A stretch of 64,000 bases of DNA from Cryptomeria japonica (Eukaryota > Streptophyta > Pinopsida > Cupressales > Cupressaceae). The translations under genes and the position numbers were made by a program. Shown here one piece after another: positions 1 through 10,874 of this stretch (positions within the stretch are counted from its first letter, which is position 1; each line of letters opens with the position of its first letter). The notes beneath the pieces are model-generated. The model was given only the letters and a program-made list of their open reading frames with translations. It was not told the origin of the DNA and ran no database searches. The DNA is taken from NCBI RefSeq assembly GCF_030272615.1, contig NC_081412.1:340935370-340999369 (forward strand). The letters run 5' to 3'.

Positions 1-1
1 T

Positions 2-2374
2 TTAAAAGAAAAATCAGAAGCTTTTCAAATGTTTAAGTGGTACAAGGCTAGAGTTGAAAATGAAATAGGAAGACAACTGAAATGTCTTAGATCAGATATA
101 GGAGGAGAGTTCACATCTGATGAGTTCAACCTATTTTGCAATGATCATGGTATTAAAAGACAAGTCTCTACACCGAGGACTCCACAGCAAAATGGAATAG
201 CTGAAAGAAGAAACAGATCTATTGTGGATTGTGCTAGAACACTGATGATTGAGAAGAAGGTTCCACAAACATTTTGGAGAGAAGCAATATGCACAGTTGT
301 TTACACCTTGAACCGAGTTCAAATGAAGAAAGGTACTTTGAAGACACCTTATGAAATCTGGTATGGCAAGAAACCTAACGTAAGTTATTTTAAGATCTTT
401 GGAAGCAAATGCTATGTTCATAAAGATGATAGAAATGGCAAGTTTGATCAGAAAAGTGAAGGAACATTTCTAGGATATTCTTCTAGAAGCAAAGCATTTA
501 AATGTCTGATCAAATCATCTAACAAAATAGTAGAAAGTGCAAATGTAAAAATTGATGAATTTGCAGAAAGAACTGATGACAAGAATTCCAAAGAACCAGA
601 AGACTATGATGAATTTGTCTATGTGCAACCGAAAAGTCCTACTGAGATAATTGTTGAAGGAAATGAGGAAGATATCCAGTTACCGAGTGATGAAGAGGAT
701 CATATAGAGCCTACCGAGCCTGTATTAGCCAAATATGTCAGAAGACATCATGCACCAAGTCAGATTATAGGAGATAAGGATGATCCAGTGATGACAAGGA
801 ACAAACTGAGACAGAACACATGTTTGATATCTGAATTTGAACCAAGAATAGGAAAAGAGGCATTCAACAGTGAAGATTGGATAAATGCTATGACTGAAGA
901 GATTGATCAAATCAAGAAGAATGACACATGGACACTAGTCCCAAGACCTAAGGACAAAAATGTAATCGGTACAAAGTGGATCTTCATAAACAAGCTAAAT
1001 TAGAAAGGTGAGGTCATTCAGAACAAAGCAAGATTGGTTTGCAAAGGTTATGCCCAAGAAGAAGGAATTGATTATGGTGAGACTTTTGCACCTGTTGCCA
1101 GACTTGAAGGAGTTAGAACATTGTTGGCATATGCTGCTTTCAAAAAATTCAAGGTATATCAAATGGATGTCAAATCTGCATTTCTAAATGGAATATTAGA
1201 AGAACACGTTTTCATTGAACAATCTGAAGGATTTGTTGAAGACAATAATAAAGATCAGGTATGTAAATTGAACAAAGCTTTATATGGTCTGAAACAAGCA
1301 CTTAGAGCATGGTATGAAAGATTGCACTCTTATTTGATTAAGATTGGTTTTATAAGGACAAGTGAGAATAGCAATATGTACATGAAGAATGATGAAAATG
1401 GAATACTAATCTCAGCCATATTTGTTGATGATATTATATTTTGTGGAAATGACTCTTTATGCAAGAACTTTGGTAATGAACTGAGAAAAGAATTTGAGAT
1501 GTCATTAATCAGTGAGATAAAGTATTTTATAGGCTTACAGATACTGCAAATGAAAAATGAAACTTTAATTACTCAATCCAAATACATAAAGGAAATCTTG
1601 AAGAAATTTGGAATGGAGGATTCAAAGCTAGTAAGTACTCCTATGACTACAAACTGCAAACTATCAAAGAATGATGAATCTACATCTGTTGATGAGACAC
1701 TCTATCAATCCATGATTGGAAAACTACAATATGTTGTTCATAGCAGACCTGATATAGCACATGCAGTAGGTATTGTTGCAATATTCTCTACAGATCCTAA
1801 GGAAATACACATGACAGCAATCAAAAGAATTTTCAGATACTTGAAAGGCACTAAAGATTATGGCTTAGCATATCAAAAAGAAAATGATTTTGATTTGAAA
1901 GTCTATACTGATGCTGATTGGGCAGGCAACATTGATGACAGAAAAAGGACAAGTGGAGGATCTTTCTTCTTAAGAGAAAGACTAGTGAGTTGGCTTAGCA
2001 AGAAACAAGGATGTGTTTCTTAGTCAACAGCCGAAGCTAAATATGTTGTTGCAGCACTGAATTGTACCAACATTGCATGGATCAAACAATTGTTGGAAGG
2101 TATAAATGAGAAAGTTACCAAGCCAATAACTATATTCTATGACAATACTAGTGCCATTAATATTTCAAAGAACCCTGTTATGCACTCTAAGACAAAGCAC
2201 ATATCTATCAAATATCATTATCTTAGAGAAGAAGCTCATGAAAAGAAAGTGGTGTTGGAATATGTTAACACAAAGGAACAAATAGCTGATATCTTCACCA
2301 AGCCACTACCAAAGGACACTTTTGAATATCTCAAAAGTAAGTTAGGGTTCATACCCCTATCTCTTACTCACTGA
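2..2374 (+). pseudogene. pol: Element A copia pol: integrase C-half, reverse transcriptase, RNase H
   Basis: One reading frame runs from base 2 to 2374, broken only by TAG at 1001-1003 and 2021-2023. Integrase comes first: the second catalytic Asp lies in SDIGGEF and the Glu in NGIAERRN, while the first Asp would be upstream of the window. Next is the typical FLGYSSRSKAFKC stretch. Reverse transcriptase follows, with DVKSAFLNG and FVDD (1421-1432). RNase H has all four expected acidic positions (YTDADW, TAEAKY, FYDNTSA, QIADIFTK). These proteins copy element RNA and insert the cDNA into the genome. The first stop lies at the entry to the RT domain and the second inside RNase H, so no full enzyme can be made without readthrough. 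With only two lesions in 2.4 kb this is the best-preserved copia pol here. Confidence 0.93.
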
Positions 2375-2628
2375 TTGAGTTCGGTGAAAGCATCACTTCG
2401 ATGAATCTATTGAATATCTTTTAGGGAGATAATGCTGGAGTGATACACTTTAAGAATGCTTTTCTAAAATTGTACTAGAACAATATTGGGATAATACAGA
2501 AAATGATATAGGGAACAAGAATTGTAAACAAATGCTCTGAATGAGACTCAGTTGATACACATCAGCAGGAAATAACTTCTTACAGAAACAACTTATGTTT
2601 TAGTTCTTTTCTTTTTGGCATTGTTGTC
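2375..2628 (+). other. Element A 3' untranslated region
   Basis: About 250 bases follow the pol stop at 2374 and precede the purine-rich array. I see no coding signal. The segment ends with TTGGCATTGTTGTC immediately before the first purine tract. The same phrase precedes the upstream purine tract of element D on the other strand. Confidence 0.6.
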
Positions 2629-2712
2629 AAAGGGGGAGAAGACTACCAGGGGGAGAAGACTACTAGGGGGAGAAGACCTACCCAAGGAGGAGAAGACTAC
2701 CAGGAGGAGAAG
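2629..2712 (+). repeat. Tandem polypurine-tract-like array (5 copies of GGRGGAGAAGACYTAC-type unit)
   Basis: Five near-tandem copies of a purine motif, AGGGGGAGAAG in the first three and AGGAGGAGAAG in the last two, are joined by ACTACC-like spacers of 5-10 bases. The first copy is preceded by TTGTTGTCAA. The array lies about 130-220 bases upstream of the tract that abuts the 3' LTR. Purine tracts of this kind resist RNase H and prime plus-strand DNA synthesis. An extra set could act as additional priming sites, or could be passive slippage expansion. Confidence 0.8.
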
Positions 2713-2836
2713 ACCTAAGAAGATTGAGAGAAAACTAGAAGAGGAGTCTAATGTATGGGGGAGAGCATTTCAGCATTTCAGAATCACAACAATCCGAATT
2801 CTTAATGGTCAAATCAATTGGTTTTGCCATCAATGC

Positions 2837-2849
2837 CAAAGGGGGAGAT
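2837..2849 (+). other. Polypurine tract of element A
   Basis: AAAGGGGGAGAT directly precedes the LTR start TGTTGG, in the context GCCATCAATGCC then the tract. The same context precedes the 3' LTRs of elements D and E, so this is the functional plus-strand primer site by position. Confidence 0.85.
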
Positions 2850-4290
2850 TGTTGGTAATATAACAAGGATATTGAGAAGGTTGTTGATGATTATGGACAT
2901 AACTGATTAAAGATGTTTTACTGTCTTGATATTATTATTTTTTCATTGATGTCAAGAAATTGATTTTCTAATTCAGTATGATATTGCCATATCTTAAGAA
3001 ATATGATATGAAGATTATAAAGAAGTCGGTAAAGACACAGGAAAGAATATGATGAATAAAGGGATAAGTTATTCAATGGGAAACTCTACCGAGTCAGACA
3101 ATGATGAGATCTTGATGTTTTAGATTGTTTTAACATCATACATATGTTGTAAAATGTAAAGGTTAATACTACACTATGTTATCAAGCAAAGAACCTAGTT
3201 GATAAACCCTAAGGTTATCGCAGTCGGTTAATGAAGACGGAATGTCTACCGAGTAAAGTTTAGTATTCACCGAGTTGTAACCGAGCTATAACAGAATGCA
3301 TTAAATGTTTACATGTGATATTTAATGAAAGAAGTTAATGAGCTGGAGCGGATCAATGATTGGCAAGTCGTGGAAGAAGTTTGTTAACAAATCTAAGGCA
3401 ATGGAAAGTTGGCAAGAAGATCTACAGCTCAGATTGAACCGCATTACCCTAACACAAGTTCCAAGATGATTGTACAAGTTTTGAGGCAGGGTAAAACATT
3501 TTTCAGATCATAAGATACAATGAACCTAGACAAGATTGAAGATCTGATGGTAATGATTGATCATGGGAAATATGATCAAGGAGATTAAGCGGTTAGATGA
3601 TTGTTTATAAATAAGGAACTGTTGATAAACAGTGTATGCAGGCAAGTGTATGCACAGGGATGCTACATAGTGATCACCGAGCACAAAAGCTTGAAGACCT
3701 GTTGGAATAACAGAGTATTGATGCCCAGCAGATAGACAAGATTAGTTCTATGTCTAGATTGTGTTGAACAAATAAGAATCTGCTTTAGCATTTTAGATGT
3801 AAAGTTGCAGATAGATTGTATTACTGTTAGCTTGTAAAAGTAACAGGAAATCTCTTAACCGAGTGGACTTAACAGTCTTATAAGTAAATCCTGTAACAAG
3901 GTGACATTCTAAATGAGTGTTTGAAATCCTTTGACAAGGTCACTTCTAACAAAGTGAAGATCCTAACAGATCTGAGGGAAATCCCTTAACCGGGTCACAT
4001 CTAGCAATGTGTTTTGTAATCTTTAACAGGATTGGCTTTTAACCGAGCATACTCTAGAAGAGTATATTTCTTAGTGGGTCCGAAATCCCACAGTGGTTTT
4101 TCCCTATTTGGGTTTCCACGTTAAATCTGGTGTTATGAGGTTTATATTGTTCATATGCTTTTGAGTTTGCATGTTTGGCAATTTTTTGTTATATGACTGA
4201 TATATATGTTACCGAGGTTGAATCTGATGTTTTTATGAATGATTAAGTTTGTATGATTCACCCCCCCCCTCTCATCTTGTTGGCTATTGG
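2850..4290 (+). mobile_element. 3' LTR of element A (about 1.44 kb)
   Basis: It starts with TGTTGGTAATATAAC immediately after the polypurine tract. Scattered CCGAG words recur throughout. Near the 3' side it has the block shared by the copia LTRs here: CCCACAGTGG, then a T-run, then TTGGGTTTCCAC, then GGTGTTATG. A C-run after ATTCA follows at 4261-4269. The LTR carries promoter and polyadenylation signals of the element. The exact 3' terminus is not resolved. Confidence 0.75.
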
Positions 4291-4568
4291 ATCTGTACTT
4301 ATATTAAGTATCAGAACTATCATCATGTTCATGCATTTGACCTCCTTGACCCAATTAGGACTCAAATACACAACTTGAGCAACTAGATACATTGGTAAGG
4401 GTTTATGTGACCCTTGAATCTCATGGAGTAGCATAGGTTTGTTTCCAGAGTGGGACGGAACACTGCTAGTTTTCTAAAATATAACTCCTAATACTAATTT
4501 TTCAGCATGATTTAAACTCACAAAATCAACCAGAGATCTCAGTGTTGTACCCAGCTCTAATACCAACA
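4291..4568 (-). other. Element J 5' leader with primer-binding site
   Basis: On the minus strand the LTR end GGGCGCTACA is followed by a TGT spacer and TGGTATTAGAGC (plus-strand 4554-4565), one mismatch from the initiator tRNA-Met primer site TGGTATCAGAGC. Leader sequence continues leftwards until element A interrupts it. No coding sequence of J is in the window. Confidence 0.7.
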
Positions 4569-7233
4569 TGTAGCGCCCACCAACAAACCCCTGGGAAACT
4601 TATTACAACTAGACCCAAAGAGTGGAATATTTTTTTTTGTTTACTAACAAGGCTACATCTAATCCAATCTAGACATTAAGTTTATGATTTAGTTCAATAG
4701 TTTAAAGTCGAACATTAAGTGTTTAACCTTTGTTTCATACATTACGTTACTAACACAAGGGAGGTCATGTTTACAAGGTTTAATGGCTTACATGGTTCCA
4801 TCATTTTCCTAGGGTATTGACGTCACTACTAGACTTACTCCATTTATGATTTATGATCGATACATTTAGTTTACCATTATCATATTAGTTCACTTCTATG
4901 ATCCTAAAGATTTATCCTTACCAAGGAACACAACTACAAATGCATGTATGCAAATTAATCTATATCATACACTTCACATGATAATGCTACTAGTGTTGTC
5001 CACTACTCAATGCATCAACCCACAAGAATTCTCATTAACCTACGTATGCAACTTACATGTTCATTATGTTATTTATGCAATGTTAGTTTTATGGAAGCCA
5101 TAGCACAATTATATGTATTCTCATTTATCTCTTAATGATGTCTATGCACTAAGTTACATTATAGTTTTCATCCTTAGTGTTATTCTAGTTTCCAAGAATT
5201 CAACTACATCTTCAATGATCTTGTGCTTCCCATGCTTTATCATTGATAGTTTAAGTTCTTCGTTTAATGTCATTGTTCAAATCATTGATCTCATAACTAT
5301 ATGCTAACATCAACTTAATTTTTCATCCATATTCTCATGAAGATATTGAAGATACAAGCATTAACTCATTTCCATTTTTAAAGATATAACATGGAGAAAG
5401 TGATAACATCCATTTTCCATTGCATTGAAATCACATCTATGCATCTACTATATAACATTTAATTACCACATAATAATGGAATTTCTGATTTAACTCATTG
5501 ACAAGGTACATTTCAATTACAAATAACTAATCCTTCACATATATTAAGCATGAAAAATCATTCATGTTCTATGAATCCAATTTAAGGAAGTATACATGAC
5601 TAACAAATGGTAAGACATTACTAGTAAGAGTATCTCATTTATTCTTTCTTTCTACTTACATTTTGATTAACTTATATTATTTCTTTCTGAATGTATAATT
5701 TAAAGTAAATCATGGATACAATTTTGGTTGCTTTAATAAAATGATACAATCGCGAGTTTAACTCACTTTTTATAAACAATTCCCTATTTAATGCATGATA
5801 AGAGTGTCTCCATCACAAAATGATCAATATATGAATCTGCTCCAAGGGTTCAAGGTCAATATGACAAAACTCCAAGTCCACGCATGAAGACAACACCAAA
5901 GAAGAGGAAAAACCCCCAATGGCAAAAAACTCCAACCACCCGACCAATGTGGAACCTACAAGGAACCACCCTCCGAGCTAGGAGATGTCGTTAGGTCCCA
6001 ACTCACACACTAAACTAAGGTTGACACTTTACCAAAGGGACTAATACCAAACAACTTCCACACATACAACCATGCACCAAGCAACCAAGAAAGAGACAAG
6101 AGATTTCCAGAGACCAATAAAACATCATAACAAGAATACAAAAAAAAGCAAAGAAATCGCATGTACGAGGGAGTGTCATCACATGCCAAACCAAGAATAA
6201 GGCACTAGCCGATGGGCATGCGGAGCCATCTCGATCTCGAGAGAGAAACCAAGGGAGATTATCTTACTGTCTCCACGGTCTTCCCATTCTCAGCCTAAAA
6301 CATCCTCCCTAGGACTGAGTCATGAGACACTGATGAGTTATTATCTTTTTAAATTAACTAACTACTCATACCCATTCATTAATTAGTTATCACTTGATTA
6401 AAATATGTTAAACCCCCTCATGCCCGAAAGGCCTAGACTTCACGCATTCTTACAAGGAACCTTGTGAAAGTCCATCTCTCATGACCCCCGAGTGTCATAA
6501 AGGAGCCCACTCCTTCTACATGGATCCAGAAACAATAAAGCAAGAGGCTCTTACACAAGCAAAAATTGGACACAATGCCAAACCATAACAAACACGTACC
6601 CAAAAATTGATCAACAACACATGTGAAAGAACGAGCTTCTTAACTAATGGAATATGACCAACTCATGATACATCTACACTTAAACACATCAACATCGTGA
6701 GGTCTTCACACTCACTACCACAAAATCAACAGTGTGGTTATTTCGTCCTCATGGCAAAATCATCATGAGGGCATGTCAAAATGAACAAAAACAATCTCAA
6801 GAATCGCAAGTAAAATAAATTCACACTAAACATAGGTTTTAAATAAAATGACACAAACGGTCTCCAGATGAAAAGCATAAATAAAAAGACTCTTAGCTGG
6901 GAAATAGTTAACTTATAGGCAATCCACAAATACAATGGTTTGAGGGTATACTCACGTGTATATATATAAGTTTGTATGTATATCCATTATCATTTACATT
7001 GTCAAAATACATAACAACAATAATAACAATAAGGTCACCAAATTAACAATATATTACAGTAATACTATTATTAATGTCAATCAATTATCATGTTTTTTTT
7101 GGCATTATAATATTATTTTAATATTTGACTGCTTTAGTCTAATTATACTCCATTAACTTCATATATATATATATTAACATGTCTTGTATTAATTTATTTA
7201 ATATCTAATACATATATTAATATTTATATATTT

Positions 7234-8351
7234 AATATATGATTTTGTATCATTTTCTGTCATACTTGTGTCATTCTATGGCTGCTTGTGTGATAAGCTT
7301 ACTTATTAATGATGCTTCTCTTCTCTTTTATGTGTTCATGACATTTTGCTTTGTGTCTTATTTTTCCCTTAAGATTTTTTGTGATGGATGCTGCTAGTAA
7401 AAAATTTCTTTGTCTGTTAAGAATTGTGATTTTCAGGATCCTGATGCCTTTGACAATGAAAAGCTTGACAGGTTGTTTAAATTTCATTCTTCGAAGTTTT
7501 CTATTGCTATTCGTAAGGTGGTGGGCAGACGGTGGTTGGTGGAAAATGATAATATTTTCCTTGCTGAAGTTGCTTCTCATTTTATTACTGTGTGTATGGA
7601 TATGCTCTTGGATGCTTCTTTGGTTCGGGCATTATTGGATGACTTTCATCCCTCTTTTTATTATGCTTCTAATTTGGATAATGCTCTGTCTTCTTATCAT
7701 TTTGATCTTGGTGATTTTCCTTATGGTGGTTTTTTATCTCGGTCTGAATTACTATCTAAATGTTGGCATTGTGAATTACTTTCACTTTTGAGAGGTGGTT
7801 TTATTTTTGACATATATGATGACACGATGTTTGCTCTTGTAGCTTTTTTAGATCATGTTTCTTTGGATACTTTGGTTGCGGTTGTAAATGTTTTTTCAGG
7901 TATACATTTCCTCCTTGATTCTATGAAGGCAGTTATGTCTCTTCCAAGTTTGGTGGAGCCTCTGCAAGTGGTTGCTTTGGATATTCAGGTTGTGGCTACT
8001 TCCCAGTTTGAGAGGATGTTGCCCCCTCTAGATGAGAGTTCTAGTACTTGGTTTTTGCACTCCTGATGCTTGTTTGCTTCGCCTCTTCTTTGGCAATTTT
8101 GGGGGGTTGGGTATCATTTTTGTATTCGGTGTTGGATTATATGGCCTTTTTGGGATGAGATTGGGTTGGTTTGGAGATTTCACTTCTCTACTTCAATGTA
8201 ATCGGTCATATTATCTTCCCAATGGGATTTTTATGAGCAAGACTGAAGATTTTCTTTGCCTGGTTCTTTCCTACCTGTGCTCTTTGAACCAGGATTGTAT
8301 AAATTTATAATTAATTAAATTAGTGGTTCTCCACTTTTATTGAAAAAAAAA
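7234..8351 (+). mobile_element. Poly-A-tailed retroposon (LINE-like or retrocopy), probably 5'-truncated
   Basis: The segment ends in a short A-run (8343-8351) and is flanked by a 13-base direct repeat, TATTTATATATTT, at 7221-7233 and 8352-8364. That is the signature of target-primed reverse transcription. The homologous LTR K continues through this junction without it, at the AAGTAAAAATA position, which supports an insertion into LTR J. It holds a 222-codon open stretch (7401-8066) and about 280 bases of 3' UTR-like sequence. The flanks are A/T only, so a chance repeat is possible. I cannot tell a LINE fragment from a processed copy of a host mRNA. Confidence 0.65.
7401..8066 (+). CDS. Uncharacterised 222-codon open frame in a retroposon
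   Basis: I do not recognise this protein. The frame opens after a stop at 7398-7400 and runs to 8066 with no ATG near its start; the first in-frame ATG is about 70 codons in. That fits a 5'-truncated copy. The sequence TTTTCAG at 7430-7436 just before GATCCTGATGCC looks like a splice acceptor, but an mRNA-derived copy would have lost introns, so this may be chance. The predicted protein is rich in Phe, Leu, Asp and Ser, with no zinc-binding cluster, endonuclease or RT motif. It lies inside the 13-bp direct repeats with its stop about 280 bases before the A-tail. A degenerate LINE product or a host-gene fragment are both possible. Confidence 0.4.
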   Translation, partial: KISLSVKNCDFQDPDAFDNEKLDRLFKFHSSKFSIAIRKVVGRRWLVENDNIFLAEVASHFITVCMDMLLDASLVRALLDDFHPSFYYASNLDNALSSYHFDLGDFPYGGFLSRSELLSKCWHCELLSLLRGGFIFDIYDDTMFALVAFLDHVSLDTLVAVVNVFSGIHFLLDSMKAVMSLPSLVEPLQVVALDIQVVATSQFERMLPPLDESSSTWFLHS

Positions 8352-8419
8352 TATTTATATATTTTTACTTTTTTTTTTAAATGTAAAAAAAAAAATTAAA
8401 ACTTTTTTGGAGGTGCGGG

Positions 8420-8615
8420 TTGCACCCCCTCCCCCACCACGTATGTGGTGGTGGTGGCTCAACAACCCACACCATACGTGGTGGGTGGCGTTGTCCAATA
8501 ACACCCACCACTACATGGTGGGTGGGCTCAGCATCCCCCACTACGTAGTGGGTGGGTTGCCCAGCACCCCACACTACGTGGTGGGTGGTGCTGGCAAAAC
8601 CAACCACTATGTGGC
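8420..8615. repeat. GC-rich imperfect palindrome array within LTR J
   Basis: About five imperfect units carry a self-complementary core such as CACTACGTAGTGGG or CACCATACGTGGTGGG, joined by GGCTCAGCA- or TTGCCCAGCA-like links. Because the units are near-palindromic, both strands are open in one frame here (about 70 codons each way), which is an artefact. The matching position of LTR K (about 63770-63875) has a related but different block. Confidence 0.8.
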
Positions 8616-10874
8616 TTGATTAATATTTTTTTTTTTAAAAAAAAATTTGTTCAAAAATCCTTTTTTTATTAGCAAATTCAAAGGCAGAATAAGAGAAAGA
8701 AAAAAAAAGAATGGAATCTCTTAATAGACCCAAAATGAAGAAGGAAACCCCAAATCAAAAAAATTCTTTCATACCAGAGAAAATAACAGCAATAAAATTA
8801 ACAATATGATTCAAAACAAGGCAAGATTTCTCAATAAAATCCATGTTTCCTTCTTCACAAACCAACCAAAATTCTATTCTCAGCAAAAAATCAAATGAGG
8901 GTTTTCTTTTTCTTTTTTTTTCTTCTTCAACAACATTTGAAATCACAGTGTTTCTTGCAAATCCAAAACTCATTTGAATGCAACCAAAATTGGACATCTA
9001 AGGGAGAAACAAAGATTTTCCTTTCTAAATTTAATTTTTAGCTCATGGAAGAAAAGAGAAAACAAGGGAATACAAAATCCTACCTCTTCCTGAAGAAAGA
9101 AGATGAAGGAAATTTGTGCAAAAAGTTCAATCTTCAACAACAATTTTCAAACTCTCCAATCATTCAAGATTTCCAGCAATTATTCATCTCCCAAAACCAC
9201 CAAGAATCAAGAAAAAACATATGAAGAGAAAAGAATCCCCCGAAATGAAAACCTTAGCTCCCTTTTTGTCCAAAAGAAAATTGAGTAATAAAATATTAAA
9301 ATTGCCATATCACATTCTTTTATGAGATTTTAACAAAATCCATTCTCTCATTGAGTTTTTAAAACAGTTTTCAAAATAAAAGATTGGATATTAAAATATA
9401 GTGAATTATAATAAGTAAAATATTATAACTTATCTCTTTTTAATTATCCAAATTACGTTTATATATATACACGATTTAAAAATCAAACAAACTAATTTCA
9501 TTTAATAATCGACTTCTCAACATTAACCAAAAAGAAATCGAATCCGTCATTAAATAAATAATTCAGTTAAAATAATCAAGGTAATTAAATAATTAAAGAT
9601 TAAAATCGTTAAATAAAAATAAAGTCAATAACGTGAATCAATAAATATTTAATAGATTAAACCGGCTTAAAACGCAAATAGCCAAATAAAATCTTGAAAT
9701 CTCAATATGAGCATTAACCAAGTTTAAACGTGTAAATAGTAAATATTTAAAAATCGTTCAATCTTAATAACTTCAAAATAAAGATATTACCAGTAGGGTC
9801 ATAACTAATATCAAGTAACAACTCAAACACGATCAATCAAATGCCGAAATTAAATATGCTAAGTAATAAATCAATCACCACGCAGAGAACTTAAATAAAA
9901 TAACTGAATAATCAACTAACCATGCCACATACTCACAAATCATGACGACAATGACATGGAAAACTTGCCAAGAATGATAACAAGGACTCGACATCAAACC
10001 TAGACCTAGAGTGTGGGAAGGGAACCAACGACATCTCTAAACCACATATTGTCATTGGGAAGAGGCACGGTCACACCTGTCAAACCAGGGGAGCTCGCAC
10101 TCGGTTGCCCGGGAGGAATGAATGCCTTTGTACCTGCAACCTACAACAACATGAGATACATGTGCATACAACATATATACATACACATCAAATAAGGGGT
10201 AGAATATCACAACAACACAGGGCGCTCACAATGAGTGATGTGTTGTCAATTCTACCTGTAGATAGTCACAATAGGCAGCCAGTAATACATACAATCATCA
10301 CATCATGAGTAAATCATCTAGGGGTTAGTATTTCCATCGCATGATAAACAAGATCAGTATCTCTATCAAAATATATGATAATAAAAAATACTAACATTAT
10401 CTATGCATCAAATTATGACATAAGAGCATAAAGAAGTCAGTCATCATCATAATATGCATCTAAATCACATTAAGTTGAAATCACTCATAAGCATAAATAT
10501 CAGGAATCATGGAATTATATAACATCTATCAGTAATCATCAAATCATATATTGTCTATCAAGGATCACTAGTGAAGAATATACGAAAGCTAGAATAGCAT
10601 TCATGCAATATGTAAATCCAATCAAGTCTTTCATATCCATCGTACAAAACAAGGGTCCGATCAAGTCTACCAAGGTGAAAAGGAAATTTGCTTGAAGTAG
10701 ACACTACTCCATCATTCGTATGAGCATAAAATAACGTGAATCCTCCATAATACATAGCACTGCACTAAGCAACTAAAACACCTAGCCTTCAAATCATAAT
10801 CTTGAACGTCCTTCAATGGCCTCAATGACCTAACACAAGTGTCACGTCAACCTAGTCTGAGGAGGGGCATTACA

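Larger units (their letters stand above)
1..4290 (+). mobile_element. Element A: 3' part of a Ty1/copia retrotransposon
   Basis: The stretch holds, in copia order, the end of the integrase core, reverse transcriptase, RNase H, a polypurine tract (2837-2849) and a 3' LTR starting TGTTGG at 2850. The 5' part lies outside the window. The right edge is uncertain. The LTR has the usual late block (about 4080-4135) and a C-run at 4261-4269, and ends somewhere between 4272 and 4345, where the leader of minus-strand gypsy element J begins. A PBS-like AAGTATCAGAAC at about 4308 just past the LTR is odd and could mean the LTR was shared with a second copy. Confidence 0.9.
4569..10874 (-). mobile_element. 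5' LTR of gypsy-type element J, with nested insertions
   Basis: On the minus strand this LTR starts TGTAATGCCCC at 10874 and ends GGGCGCTACA at 4569, the short inverted ends common in plant gypsy LTRs. A primer-binding site lies just left of 4569. The right flank is the gag of element B, so J is inserted there. The first 2.5 kb (10874 down to about 8365) match element K (59993 onwards) block by block, which confirms it is an LTR. The 6.3-kb span is partly due to a retroposon at 7234-8351; the interval 4860-7220 is AT-rich and unassigned and may hold another insertion. Apart from that, I see no coding sequence in it. Confidence 0.75.

Noticed and set aside
7351-7791. Hydrophobic 146-codon frame overlapping the 222-codon frame in the retroposon
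   Set aside because: It is a shifted-frame shadow dominated by Leu, Phe and Ile from T-rich DNA.
8377-8619. Overlapping open frames of 70-76 codons on both strands rich in His, Trp, Pro and Gly
   Set aside because: They are produced by the near-palindromic GC-rich repeat, which reads similarly on both strands; there is no sign of coding.
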